From: an uncultured Spirochaetota bacterium
Lineage (GTDB): Bacteria > Spirochaetota > Brachyspiria > Brachyspirales > Brachyspiraceae
Assembly (NCBI GenBank): GCA_944390575.1
Contig: CALXQJ010000006.1
Location: forward strand, 1-64,000
DNA: 64,000 bases
Reading direction: 5' to 3'
The translations under genes were made by a program, and so were the position numbers. The notes under the pieces are model-generated. The model had not been told where the DNA came from. It saw only the letters and a list, made by a program, of their open reading frames with translations, and did not search any database. Positions 10,001-17,532 of the stretch are shown here, piece after piece. Each line of letters begins with the position of its first letter. Position 1 is the first letter of the stretch.

Positions 10001-10752
10001 AAGGAAATACTTATTTATGGATAAAAAATAATGAACAAATAGAATTCTCTAAAGATTCTACTACTCATCTATTTTTATTACAGATTATTGGTACAGCATC
10101 TAGAGCAAATGATGGAAGCTTAATTCCTGAAGATTGGTATTATAAAGGTAAGACTTTCGAAGATTTAAAATTATTATATTTTAATGCTTCAACTTCTGGA
10201 GATGTTTATAGACATCCCCCTGGATCTCCTATTAAATTTTATAAATTAAGAGATTTAAAAAAAATATGGATTCTATATATATTAAAACATCCTATTAGCT
10301 ATTTAGAACATGTTATTAATTTTACATCCTATGCATTTTTTGTTACTCCTTGGTTATACAATGAAGATGATATACAAAGAAAAACGACTCATTTTATAGG
10401 TGAGGGATTATTTGATAATAATGGTATAACTTTTTCTGAGTTAAGATATCATATATATTCATTTTTATTTAAGCATTTTAGTAGAATGTATATTAATATA
10501 TTCTTCTATATAATATTATCTTTTATTTTATTTATTATAAATATTTATTTATTAGTAAATAATAAAAATAAAATAACAGATATTCAAGTATTTTCTATAG
10601 TAACATCTATATCTTCACTTGTAACTATAATTATAGTTTCATTATTTGCACCAGCTATAATCTTTAGATACTTTTTTCCAATAATACCTATTAATATATT
10701 ATCATTAATTTCTTTATTAGTTTTTTATAAAAATAAAAAAAATATTACTTGA
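7051..10752 (+). CDS. Tandem GT-C-like membrane protein D (four ectodomain modules)
   Basis: Largest paralogue, about 1,233 residues. Four extracytoplasmic modules lie at roughly residues 28-152, 218-345, 408-552 and 612-742, each bracketed by membrane helices. Modules 1 and 2 are canonical (YYTKVFRHSD or YYTKIFRHND, then GSPFG). Modules 3 and 4 are divergent. The GT-C-like core follows, with FPG-x5-DED (acidic residues near 802-806), LKD, VWRHN and RYFFP. The start is placed at TTG 7051, which overlaps the upstream stop as TTGA: AAAGG at 7039-7043 is seven bases ahead of it but only one base ahead of the alternative TTG at 7045, and the paralogues also begin Met-Lys. The core is about the size of the others, so the extra length is all modules. 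Confidence 0.78.
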   Translation: MKRKYIFRFFISLYIVLFFLLILLSIIGYNDRLGYVSDLNLDYHNTFIYNGISDENILTNTLDVKNIFLSTNKTITNYIYNFRINYYTKVFRHSDIFGVYLDTNSLLSSGSSVLEVNMNENGSPFGSIISSIAITDDKIDNIIYKLKIRKTFILYIFISFFIFILIFYIKYIYLFFNFILKKLYYFIFFKRYSNCRKYFIYFLIIIIIMIFIISYLGKIKRIGYLSDFRLDNNLTLQLNNITNINVLTNSLDFKSSFIETNAAISMYSYIFRINYYTKIFRHNDIFDVYINSNNIISSNDFILELNMNESGSPFGTLVSDRVIKENKVDSVIYYLMIKLKIKVILILLIIFTLLFSVYYMLSENIITINKINIDIDLYKITILILRTFIILSIISLLLLLTMKVLFINKSYAGELYNISLNIEDTLYYNNELVDIYYDRYHSIKNLHNIYYTWNNIDTNIFKDSFIYTNNKITNYVYNFSLLDDSFLYKLNFLYDINFNIKDILSSHNYISDIKQYSKGDSFGTFYSTKNLKEINNIDNIIYSISIKESVILCNIIITFVLLLFYILLLCYDFILSVVKKIKINFINKLLIIFIFVLLFSLLLLNIISIKDKTGYITDFNLMIKDTIKANNIEENLDNIWVSSNIFTTNKLLTYSLQKEFIFTNKLITNYYYYYNLISKNKLFNDNIFYYIDNIKVLDNLSIKLRYNSNNFGYLISTNKLSSNDVINNILYNVKVKSVFHNLVYFIIFITIIFMIIFNYSSILKYIINIDSYTYIKIIIIFSSVIALFEFWLLFPGYFAHYDEDWMMAKAVSLDYDNWYPVAIQVFLTTMYQLFGYKTFYIFLLNLICWYTGITLVTVALFKKYKDKRFIFLIFVSCLPDIFFNSFLQLKDISATLLIWLLYSTLFYTSIVKVNKRYTIIVNIIVCILVILSIVWRHNFIVTVYPMCILFTYRILKHYNNKKNYFIYFIIIMFLFAISFIFINKGNTYLWIKNNEQIEFSKDSTTHLFLLQIIGTASRANDGSLIPEDWYYKGKTFEDLKLLYFNASTSGDVYRHPPGSPIKFYKLRDLKKIWILYILKHPISYLEHVINFTSYAFFVTPWLYNEDDIQRKTTHFIGEGLFDNNGITFSELRYHIYSFLFKHFSRMYINIFFYIILSFILFIINIYLLVNNKNKITDIQVFSIVTSISSLVTIIIVSLFAPAIIFRYFFPIIPINILSLISLLVFYKNKKNIT

Positions 10753-10792
10753 TATTTATATATTAATATTGTACTATAATAGAAGGTGATAT

Positions 10793-12121
10793 ATGTGTTT
10801 ACAAGCAACAAGCAACAAGCAACAAGCAACAAGCAACAAGCAACAAGCAACAAGCAACAAGCAACAAGCAACAAGCAACAAGCAACAATATTATATATTT
10901 TTTATTATAATATTCATTATACTGTTTTTAAATTTTGAATTTGGTATTTTTACTATTGCTAAAGAAAAAGCATTTAGAAGTCCAGATGTATGGTCTGCTA
11001 ATACTATTTTAGATGATTTATTTATAGAGGATATTTTAGGTGAGGATAAATCTTCATTTTTTATAGAAGTTCACCAAAATAATGGAGATAGAGATTTGAT
11101 TTTTGATACATCTAAGTTTAATAGAGAAGAAATAATCAATAATATTCATAGTGGAAAGTATTGGCTTTATAAATCAAGTCTTGGTTTTCAAACCCATATT
11201 TTACGACTTTTATTTAAGATCCTTAAAAAAGAAAATTATGATGCGTCTAAAATATTTAGACAGTTGGAATTTTTTGTTGCTATTATTAGTTCTTTTGTAT
11301 TAGCTATATTTTTTACTTTTTTATCTATAGAGTTTTCTATATTACCTGTAGATATAATGTTTATAGTTTCTTTATATACTAATATATGGATTACTATATT
11401 TGCTAAAGATATTTATTGGATGATTTGGTCTTTTTTTGTTCCATTTTTAATATCATCATTTTTTATCTATAGGTATGATTTTGAAAAAAATAATAAATTA
11501 TTTTTTATATTATTTACATTAACAGTTGCTCTTATACTTTCTATGGGATATGAATTTATATATACTTTTTTTATATCATCTACTTTGCCATTATTTTATT
11601 TTTCTATATCTAGAGAATATTCGTTAAAAAAGTTCTTTAAATATTTTATGATTATATCATCTCTTTGTTTTTTAGCATTGTTTATTGTATTATCTATTCA
11701 AGTTGTTTTACTAGGTAGTTTTGAAGTAATATTAGATAGACTGTATACTAGAACTATAAATAATACATATGATGATGGTGGGATCATTAATCTTTCTACT
11801 TTTAGTGTATTAAGGACATATTTGTTTTGGAACTATTATTCATATCCTTATATTTATTCTTTATATGTTTTATTTTTTGTTGTTTTATTACAATTTATAT
11901 CTTACAAGTTAAAAATTAACTATATAGGTTTTTCTTTAGATAATAAGAAATATTTAGCTTTATTTATTTGTTCTATTTTATCATTTATAGGTTCTATATC
12001 TAATTTAATGATACTAAAACAACATGCATATGTGCATGTACATATTGACTTTTTAATCTTTTGGATACCAACTTTATTTTTAGTTTATCTTATCTTATTA
12101 TTTAAGATTATAAAAAGTTAA
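10793..12121 (+). CDS. Polytopic membrane protein behind a 7-bp repeat; likely phase variable
   Basis: Begins Met-Cys-Leu and then reads four copies of the heptapeptide QATSNKQ from a 12-unit heptanucleotide array. A helix follows (33-51), then a large probably extracytoplasmic loop (about 52-155) and some eight more helices. The large first loop and a late His-rich stretch (HAYVHVHID) recall GT-C-like transferases, but I do not recognise the family. ATG at 10793 follows a strong AGAAGGTGAT ribosome site. A GTG at 10795 opens a second frame. With the present copy number the ATG frame is open. Shifting the frame brings stops at 10908 or 10936, so slippage would switch the gene off. It lies between the GT-C array and a GT2 gene, which points to glycan work. 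Confidence 0.75.
   Translation: MCLQATSNKQQATSNKQQATSNKQQATSNKQQYYIFFIIIFIILFLNFEFGIFTIAKEKAFRSPDVWSANTILDDLFIEDILGEDKSSFFIEVHQNNGDRDLIFDTSKFNREEIINNIHSGKYWLYKSSLGFQTHILRLLFKILKKENYDASKIFRQLEFFVAIISSFVLAIFFTFLSIEFSILPVDIMFIVSLYTNIWITIFAKDIYWMIWSFFVPFLISSFFIYRYDFEKNNKLFFILFTLTVALILSMGYEFIYTFFISSTLPLFYFSISREYSLKKFFKYFMIISSLCFLALFIVLSIQVVLLGSFEVILDRLYTRTINNTYDDGGIINLSTFSVLRTYLFWNYYSYPYIYSLYVLFFVVLLQFISYKLKINYIGFSLDNKKYLALFICSILSFIGSISNLMILKQHAYVHVHIDFLIFWIPTLFLVYLILLFKIIKS
10801..10888 (+). repeat. Heptanucleotide tandem repeat, 12 units of ACAAGCA plus 4 bases
   Basis: Twelve perfect copies of ACAAGCA (84 bases) and a partial ACAA sit from the third codon of the following gene. Seven is not a multiple of three, so every gain or loss of a unit shifts the frame unless three units change together. 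All three frames of the array are free of stops and read the same cyclic heptapeptide. This is the classic layout of a slippage-switched contingency locus. Confidence 0.95.
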
Positions 12122-12201
12122 TATTTATTAAATTTATAATGATGAATTTTTATATATGAATGAGCTATACTTTTTATGATATATTTATTTAAGGTGAAAA
12201 T

Positions 12202-12993
12202 ATGAATAATCAAAATATACAAATACCTATTTATACAAAACATATATTTTTTAATAAGAGAAATAAATATGTATTACTTATTCCTGTTATTAATGAAGGA
12301 GATAGATTTATTTCTCAAATGAATAAAATGAAAGATAATGGTATATTTGATATTTGTGATGTTTATATTTGTGATGGTGGTAGTACTGATAATTCTACTA
12401 ATTTAGAAGTTATAAAAAGTTATGGCTGTAAGGCATTATTAATAAATACAAGTGATATAAAAGGTCAGGGGGTACAACTTAAACAGGGATTTTATGAAGC
12501 TATGAAAGAAGGCTATGAAGGTGCTATAATGGCTGATGGCAATGATAAAGATGATATTCATAATAGTCTTAAGCGTTTTTTAGATAAATTAGATGAAGGT
12601 TATGATGTTGTTCAAGCTACAAGATTTTCTCTTGGAGGATATCATGAAAATACTCCATTGCTTAGAGTAATAGGTATTAGACTTATTGCGTCTCCTTTAT
12701 TAAGTTTTACTTCTGGTGTCAAGTATGATGATGTTTGTAACGGTTATAAGGGTTTTTCAAGAAGATATATTATGGATAATAGGTTAGGTTGGTTCACCGA
12801 CTTTTTTACTAAGTATGAATATTGTTATTATCCTTTAGTACATGCTAAGAAATTAGGTTATAGAGTAGTTCAAGTACCAACTTCTCGTGTTTATCCTAAA
12901 AATGAAGTTCCTTCTAAAATAAAAGGCTTCAGTCCTAATTTTAAATTATTAAAAGCTATAATTTCTTTAGCATTTAGTAAAACTAAAAAATAA
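12202..12993 (+). CDS. GT2 glycosyltransferase, polyprenyl-phosphate sugar synthase-like
   Basis: Soluble GT-A fold family 2 transferase of 263 residues. Visible motifs are IPVINEGD near residue 27 (nucleotide-sugar entry), DGGSTDNS (58-64) and MADGNDKDD (acidic metal site around D112). The protein has no C-terminal helices. Family 2 proteins of this size and pattern include DPM1-type enzymes that put a sugar on undecaprenyl or dolichyl phosphate. Placed directly after five polytopic membrane proteins of GT-C character, it is the natural supplier of their lipid-linked donor; this is inference. ATG at 12202 follows AAGGTGA at 12191. The sugar cannot be told from sequence. Confidence 0.8.
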   Translation: MNNQNIQIPIYTKHIFFNKRNKYVLLIPVINEGDRFISQMNKMKDNGIFDICDVYICDGGSTDNSTNLEVIKSYGCKALLINTSDIKGQGVQLKQGFYEAMKEGYEGAIMADGNDKDDIHNSLKRFLDKLDEGYDVVQATRFSLGGYHENTPLLRVIGIRLIASPLLSFTSGVKYDDVCNGYKGFSRRYIMDNRLGWFTDFFTKYEYCYYPLVHAKKLGYRVVQVPTSRVYPKNEVPSKIKGFSPNFKLLKAIISLAFSKTKK

Positions 12994-13065
12994 TATTCTT
13001 TATATATACTAATAATCTTATTATTTAATAAAATAATTTCCGATAAATTTACTTAGAGAAAAAGT

Positions 13066-13734
13066 ATGAAAAAAGTATTGATATTTATATTTTTAGAATT
13101 ATTAGTATTCTTATCTTTATATGCTTCATCTTCAGAAGAAAATTTCAAACTTCTATATGAGAGAATGAAAGAAAAATATTCATCTATATATCCAACAAGG
13201 TTTGAATCTTATATAGAAGGTGAAATAGTAAGTAAGCAAATAGCTACTATACCAGCTAGAAGTATATTATCATCTAAAGATAATGTTAAATTAAAATTTA
13301 GTTTTTCTAAGGGAGCTAAACCTGTAATTATATTAGAAAATGTAGATAGTTTTTATAGAGGTATGTTTGGAGTTTTTGAAGTACCTTTAGAGACTATGGG
13401 GTTTTATACTTTAGTTAGTGTTTATAGTTCTTATGCTTCTTTATCTAAGAAATTTAGTTTTGAGAGTTTTGAGGAAAAGTCTAATAATTATAATGTTGTA
13501 CTTCGTGCTTTTGGAGATGATAAAGATTATAGTATTAAATATATTGTAAATAAAGATAGTTTATTAATAGAGAGGGCTGAGTATTATAATAAAAAAAGAA
13601 AAGTGTATGATGTCTTTATTACATATACTGATATAGAAGAATATACTCTGCCTGATTCTATTAGTTTTAAAAGTTCTGATGGTAGGGTTAATTCTAAAAT
13701 TAATTTTGTTAATACTAAAACTTTCTCTAAATAA
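13066..13734 (+). CDS. Secreted protein of unknown function
   Basis: 222 residues with a signal peptide (hydrophobic 4-19, cleavage probably after YASS). The mature part is rich in short beta-type stretches (KLKFSFSKG, VKPVIILENV-like, SIKYIVNKDSLLIERAEYY). The pattern vaguely recalls LolA-type half-barrels that handle lipoproteins or lipids, but no diagnostic motif is visible. It is probably co-transcribed with the next secreted protein, 17 bases downstream. No Cys near the cleavage site, so it is not a lipoprotein. Confidence 0.6.
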   Translation: MKKVLIFIFLELLVFLSLYASSSEENFKLLYERMKEKYSSIYPTRFESYIEGEIVSKQIATIPARSILSSKDNVKLKFSFSKGAKPVIILENVDSFYRGMFGVFEVPLETMGFYTLVSVYSSYASLSKKFSFESFEEKSNNYNVVLRAFGDDKDYSIKYIVNKDSLLIERAEYYNKKRKVYDVFITYTDIEEYTLPDSISFKSSDGRVNSKINFVNTKTFSK

Positions 13735-13751
13735 TATTATGGATTTATATT

Positions 13752-14495
13752 ATGTTTAAAATATTTTCTTTACTATTAATATTTTTTAGTTTTAATATTT
13801 ATGCTTTAGATGTTAATAGCTTATTTAACTTAGAGAGTAATGGTGATATTGTTTATTATGATGGCAGTAGTAGTGTTGATAGTGGAGATTATATTAAGGC
13901 TGATAAAATTAAGAGTAAATTAGAAAGCAAAAATTTAAATGTTCATAGTATTGTTATTGCTGATATTTTATCTCATGAAGGTAATGAGTTTATTGCTTTA
14001 GTTAGCAGTATTAATGGAGATAGTATTTTTATTTATAATAATAAAACGGAAGATGAGTTTTCTTATACAACAGATAGAATAGGGGATAATGCTTCTTTAG
14101 ATTTAGAAACTTTCTTTGATAAAAAGAGTGAAATTAATATAATTAAATATTATGTATTAAAAACAGATGGTGTTGATCGTGATATTTATGCTTATATGTT
14201 TAGAATAGAGGATAATAAAATAAAATTTTTAACTGATATATCATTTTATAAAGAAATTAACTCTAAAAAATCATCAGTTATTCAGCAATTAGATAATATT
14301 TTTGTAGATATAGATGAGGATGGTATTTATGAGATGCTTGTTGAGGCTAAGGAAAAGGTAAGTGGTAGATCTGATAGAGTTGAGTATCAAGTTTATAAGT
14401 TAAATAAGAAACGTGGTAAGTATGAATGTGTTGTATCTTCTTGGCTTGAAGATGATAGTGATGTAGATTATTCTGTTTTCTTTAATAAGAGATAG
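13752..14495 (+). CDS. Secreted protein with a DxDxDG-type motif
   Basis: 247 residues with a signal peptide ending near YALD. Near residue 190 it carries DIDEDGIYEMLVEA, which matches the calcium-binding Asp-rich loop found in FG-GAP/VCBS-like repeats and in dockerin-like loops. The rest is not recognised. It follows the other secreted gene closely and ends 8 bases before the 3' end of mutL on the other strand. Likely periplasmic or outer-surface; function unknown. Confidence 0.6.
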   Translation: MFKIFSLLLIFFSFNIYALDVNSLFNLESNGDIVYYDGSSSVDSGDYIKADKIKSKLESKNLNVHSIVIADILSHEGNEFIALVSSINGDSIFIYNNKTEDEFSYTTDRIGDNASLDLETFFDKKSEINIIKYYVLKTDGVDRDIYAYMFRIEDNKIKFLTDISFYKEINSKKSSVIQQLDNIFVDIDEDGIYEMLVEAKEKVSGRSDRVEYQVYKLNKKRGKYECVVSSWLEDDSDVDYSVFFNKR

Positions 14496-14503
14496 TATTT
14501 TTC

Positions 14504-16252
14504 TTATCTAAAGAATTTTTTGTCTAAGTATTCTTTAGATATTCTAAGTACAAATGGTCTTCCATGTGGACAATTTGTAAGAATATTTTCTTCTTCTAAA
14601 AGATCTATTAATTTTTGCATATCTGAAATAGAAAGTATATCTCCAGCTTTTGGTGAATACTTACAAGATATAGTACTACAAGTATGTTTGATAACTTTTT
14701 CTAAAGAGTTATTATCCTCTTTTTTTATATAAATATCCAATACATCTTTTATTATATTTTCTACTTTTGTGTTTTTAGGTATATATATTGGAATATCTTC
14801 TATTATTATTGAATTTTTAGAGTTTACTTCGAATTTTATACCTATATCCTCTATTTTATCTTTATAGCTATTTAATATATCTATTTCATAATCACGATAC
14901 TCAATTTCACAAGGTATTAAAAGTTTTTCATACTCTATTTTTTTGCTAATTAGTTTTTTATATATTCTCTCATAGTTTAATCTTTCATAAGCAGCATGTT
15001 GATCTATTATATACATTTCATTATTTTTTTCTGCAACTATATATGATGAAAAGACTTGCCCTATTGCTCTAACATATTCCCCAAACTCATTATTTTTTTG
15101 ATTTACTGTATTATTATTAGTAGTATTTTCTATATTGTTTTGAAAATCATATTTCTCTATAGTATTATTTATTTTTTCTACTTCTGTATTATTAATTTGA
15201 AATGTAGGAGTAATATCCTTGTCTAAGTCAACTTCTATATTAACACTATCAAATGTATTATTAGAATTAATATTTTTATATATTAAATTATATATAATCC
15301 CTGCAATATCTCTTTCATTTTTTATTCTAACTTCTTTTTTACTAGGATGTACATTAACATCTACTTTATCAGTATTTATATTTATATATATAAAGAAAAA
15401 AGGATAGCGTTCTTTTGGTATAGAGTTTGAGTATGCATTTTTTATTGCGTATGATAATACTCTATTTTCTATAGGTCTATTATTTAAAAATATAAAATTA
15501 TTTTTTCTCATTGATTGACTTATTTTTGAGTTTGAAAAAAGTCCGTATATTTTTAAATCATTTTTTTCAAAATCTAACTCTATTAAATTTTGAAAAACAT
15601 TGTCATCATTAATATAATCTTCTATTCTATTTTTTATACTATCTGTTTTTAAATATGTTTCTACTATTTTATTATTATTTTTTAATTTCATAGTAATATT
15701 AGGATTTACTAATGCTTCTGTATCAAATACTTCTTTTATAAGAAAAAATTCTCTAGATGTATTTTTTAAGAATTTATATCTTGCAGGTATATTAAAGAAT
15801 AAATTTTTAGCAATAATCTTAGTTCCAGAAGATATTGGGTACGGTTTATGTTCTATAATATTTCCACCTTCTACTACTATTTTGCCTCCATTTTCTTCAT
15901 CTATACTTTTAGATATAATTTCTAAATGAGTAACATCCGATATAGAAGCAAGAGCCTCACCTCTAAATCCAAGAGTATATATAAAATCTAAATCTTCAAT
16001 AGAATGTATCTTACTCGTAGCATGATGTGTAACAGCAAGTGGAAGTTCCTCAAACTTTATACCACTTCCATTATCTTCTACAATCATAGTTCTAACCCCA
16101 GCTTCCTCAACTTCAACTTCAATAGAATCCGCTCCAGAGTCTATAGCATTTTCTAATAGTTCTTTAAGCATAGAAGCAGGACGCTCTATGACTTCTCCAG
16201 CTGCTATACGATTAGCAACAGATTGTGGTAGTTTTAGTATTCTTTTATTCAA
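14504..16252 (-). CDS. mutL: DNA mismatch repair protein MutL, endonuclease type
   Basis: Couples mismatch recognition by MutS to strand incision. The N-terminal GHKL ATPase has ENAIDSGAD, VEDNGSG, HATSKI and GFRGEAL in the usual order. After a low-complexity Asn-rich linker (about 340-390) the C-terminal domain carries DQHAAYERLNYE (about 417-428), the DQHA-x2-E-x4-E metal motif of endonuclease MutL, plus SCKYSPKAGD and the terminal CPHGRP. This fits a species that lacks MutH. Length of 582 is normal. It sits 17 bases behind a CheY-like gene and is probably in one transcript with it. Confidence 0.95.
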   Translation of the reverse strand: MNKRILKLPQSVANRIAAGEVIERPASMLKELLENAIDSGADSIEVEVEEAGVRTMIVEDNGSGIKFEELPLAVTHHATSKIHSIEDLDFIYTLGFRGEALASISDVTHLEIISKSIDEENGGKIVVEGGNIIEHKPYPISSGTKIIAKNLFFNIPARYKFLKNTSREFFLIKEVFDTEALVNPNITMKLKNNNKIVETYLKTDSIKNRIEDYINDDNVFQNLIELDFEKNDLKIYGLFSNSKISQSMRKNNFIFLNNRPIENRVLSYAIKNAYSNSIPKERYPFFFIYININTDKVDVNVHPSKKEVRIKNERDIAGIIYNLIYKNINSNNTFDSVNIEVDLDKDITPTFQINNTEVEKINNTIEKYDFQNNIENTTNNNTVNQKNNEFGEYVRAIGQVFSSYIVAEKNNEMYIIDQHAAYERLNYERIYKKLISKKIEYEKLLIPCEIEYRDYEIDILNSYKDKIEDIGIKFEVNSKNSIIIEDIPIYIPKNTKVENIIKDVLDIYIKKEDNNSLEKVIKHTCSTISCKYSPKAGDILSISDMQKLIDLLEEENILTNCPHGRPFVLRISKEYLDKKFFR

Positions 16253-16269
16253 AATATCATTATTATTTT

Positions 16270-16695
16270 TTATTTAGAATAATCATCCCTACCTAACACT
16301 TTAGCTAAATGATTCATTAAAGTTTGTCTATCAATAGGTTTTGCTATATACCCATCAATTTTTAACTTTAAAAATTCCATCAATGTAGCTTTATTTGCAT
16401 AAGAAGTTACAACAACAACTTTGCCTTCATAATTTTGTGCTCTAAGTCTTTTTAGTAAATCTATACCATTCATTTGAGGCATTTCAAAATCGATCATTAG
16501 AATATCAGGTTTTTCAGTAGCTTCTTTTAGTTTTTTAAGAGCAGTCATAGCACCATCAGCTTCTAATACAACTTCAAAACTTTCAGATAGTAATATTTTT
16601 CTTTCAGTTATACGAATAGTACTTGAGTCATCTACTATCATTACTTTGTATGGAGTTCCTGTTGTTGGGTTTATACCGAGGGGAATAGTTGCCAT
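16270..16695 (-). CDS. Stand-alone CheY-like response regulator
   Basis: Single receiver domain with no output domain (141 residues). Acid pocket D22/D23, phosphate acceptor D69 in IDFEMPQMNG, T97 and K119 are all in place. A 17-residue N-terminal extension precedes the domain. Such proteins act by protein-protein contact, for example on the flagellar motor or in a phosphorelay. The cognate kinase is not in this window. Upstream of mutL in the same direction. Confidence 0.85.
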   Translation of the reverse strand: MATIPLGINPTTGTPYKVMIVDDSSTIRITERKILLSESFEVVLEADGAMTALKKLKEATEKPDILMIDFEMPQMNGIDLLKRLRAQNYEGKVVVVTSYANKATLMEFLKLKIDGYIAKPIDRQTLMNHLAKVLGRDDYSK

Positions 16696-16793
16696 AAAAA
16701 CATATTGTCCTTCATTAGAATATATAAAGTCATTATATAATTTATACTATATATTAATATTTTCAATAACTTTTTTATTTTTAATAGTATTAT

Positions 16794-16821
16794 TTGACGT
16801 AATTTTTATTTAGTGTATCAT
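16794..16821 (+). promoter_or_regulatory. Promoter of rnc; predicted leaderless transcript
   Basis: TTGACG (16794-16799), 16-base spacer, TATCAT (16816-16821). Initiation about seven bases on would fall at the ATG of rnc (16829). No ribosome-binding site is visible before that ATG, so the message may be leaderless. Confidence 0.5.
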
Positions 16822-16828
16822 ATTATAA

Positions 16829-17527
16829 ATGAATAGAAGTATCAGTATTATACTCAAAGAGTGCGAAAATAGTATTAATTATACTTTTAAAAATAAAGAT
16901 TATTTATTAGAGGCATTAACTCATAGAACTTATGCAAATGAGAAATCTAATAATATGAAGTATAATCAAAGATTAGAGTTCTTGGGAGACTCTGTACTTT
17001 CTCTTATTATTAATGAATACCTTTTTAAAACTTATGAGAATTATGAGGAGGGGATACTCTCTAGGTTTAAATCTTCTTTGGTTTCTCGCGATAGTTTGGC
17101 AGATATTTCTCGTAGTTTAAATTTGGGTAATTATATATTGCTTGGTCGTGGAGAGGAGGCTTCTGGGGGACGTTATCGGGCTAATATGCTTGAAGATTTA
17201 TTTGAGGCTATAGTAGGTGCTATATATTTGGATTCTGGTTTTGATAGTGTTAAAAATTTTATATTAAATATATATGATAATAGGCTTAAACAATTAAATA
17301 TAAATACATTTGATAAAGACTATAAAACTATGTTTCAGGAAATTATACAAAAAAAATATAAAGTTAATCCTACATATAATACTATAGAATATGATAATAA
17401 TTTTTCTTTTAAGTCAGAAGTTTTAGTATCTAATAAATTATATGGTACTGGCTTTGCTAATAATAAAAAAGAAGCAGAGATTAATGCTGCTAAAGATGCT
17501 TTAGAAAAAATTAATAATAAGGGATAA
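16829..17527 (+). CDS. rnc: Ribonuclease III
   Basis: Cuts double-stranded RNA in rRNA and mRNA processing. The signature QRLEFLGDSVL has E50 and D54. EDLFEAIVGAIYLD supplies the second pair of acids. A C-terminal double-stranded RNA-binding domain runs from about residue 165 (DYKTMFQEIIQKK ... NKKEAEINAAKDAL). Length of 232 is normal. No ribosome site precedes the ATG, and a good promoter ends eight bases before it. rpe follows after 5 bases. Confidence 0.95.
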   Translation: MNRSISIILKECENSINYTFKNKDYLLEALTHRTYANEKSNNMKYNQRLEFLGDSVLSLIINEYLFKTYENYEEGILSRFKSSLVSRDSLADISRSLNLGNYILLGRGEEASGGRYRANMLEDLFEAIVGAIYLDSGFDSVKNFILNIYDNRLKQLNINTFDKDYKTMFQEIIQKKYKVNPTYNTIEYDNNFSFKSEVLVSNKLYGTGFANNKKEAEINAAKDALEKINNKG

Positions 17528-17532
17528 TATAT

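Noticed and set aside
10772-10780. TATAAT at 10775-10780 as promoter of the repeat-bearing gene
   Set aside because: It touches the ribosome site, so a transcript starting there would lack it. More likely part of the GT-C operon.
10801-10888. CRISPR-like array
   Set aside because: Units are 7 bases with no spacers, and the array lies inside a reading frame.
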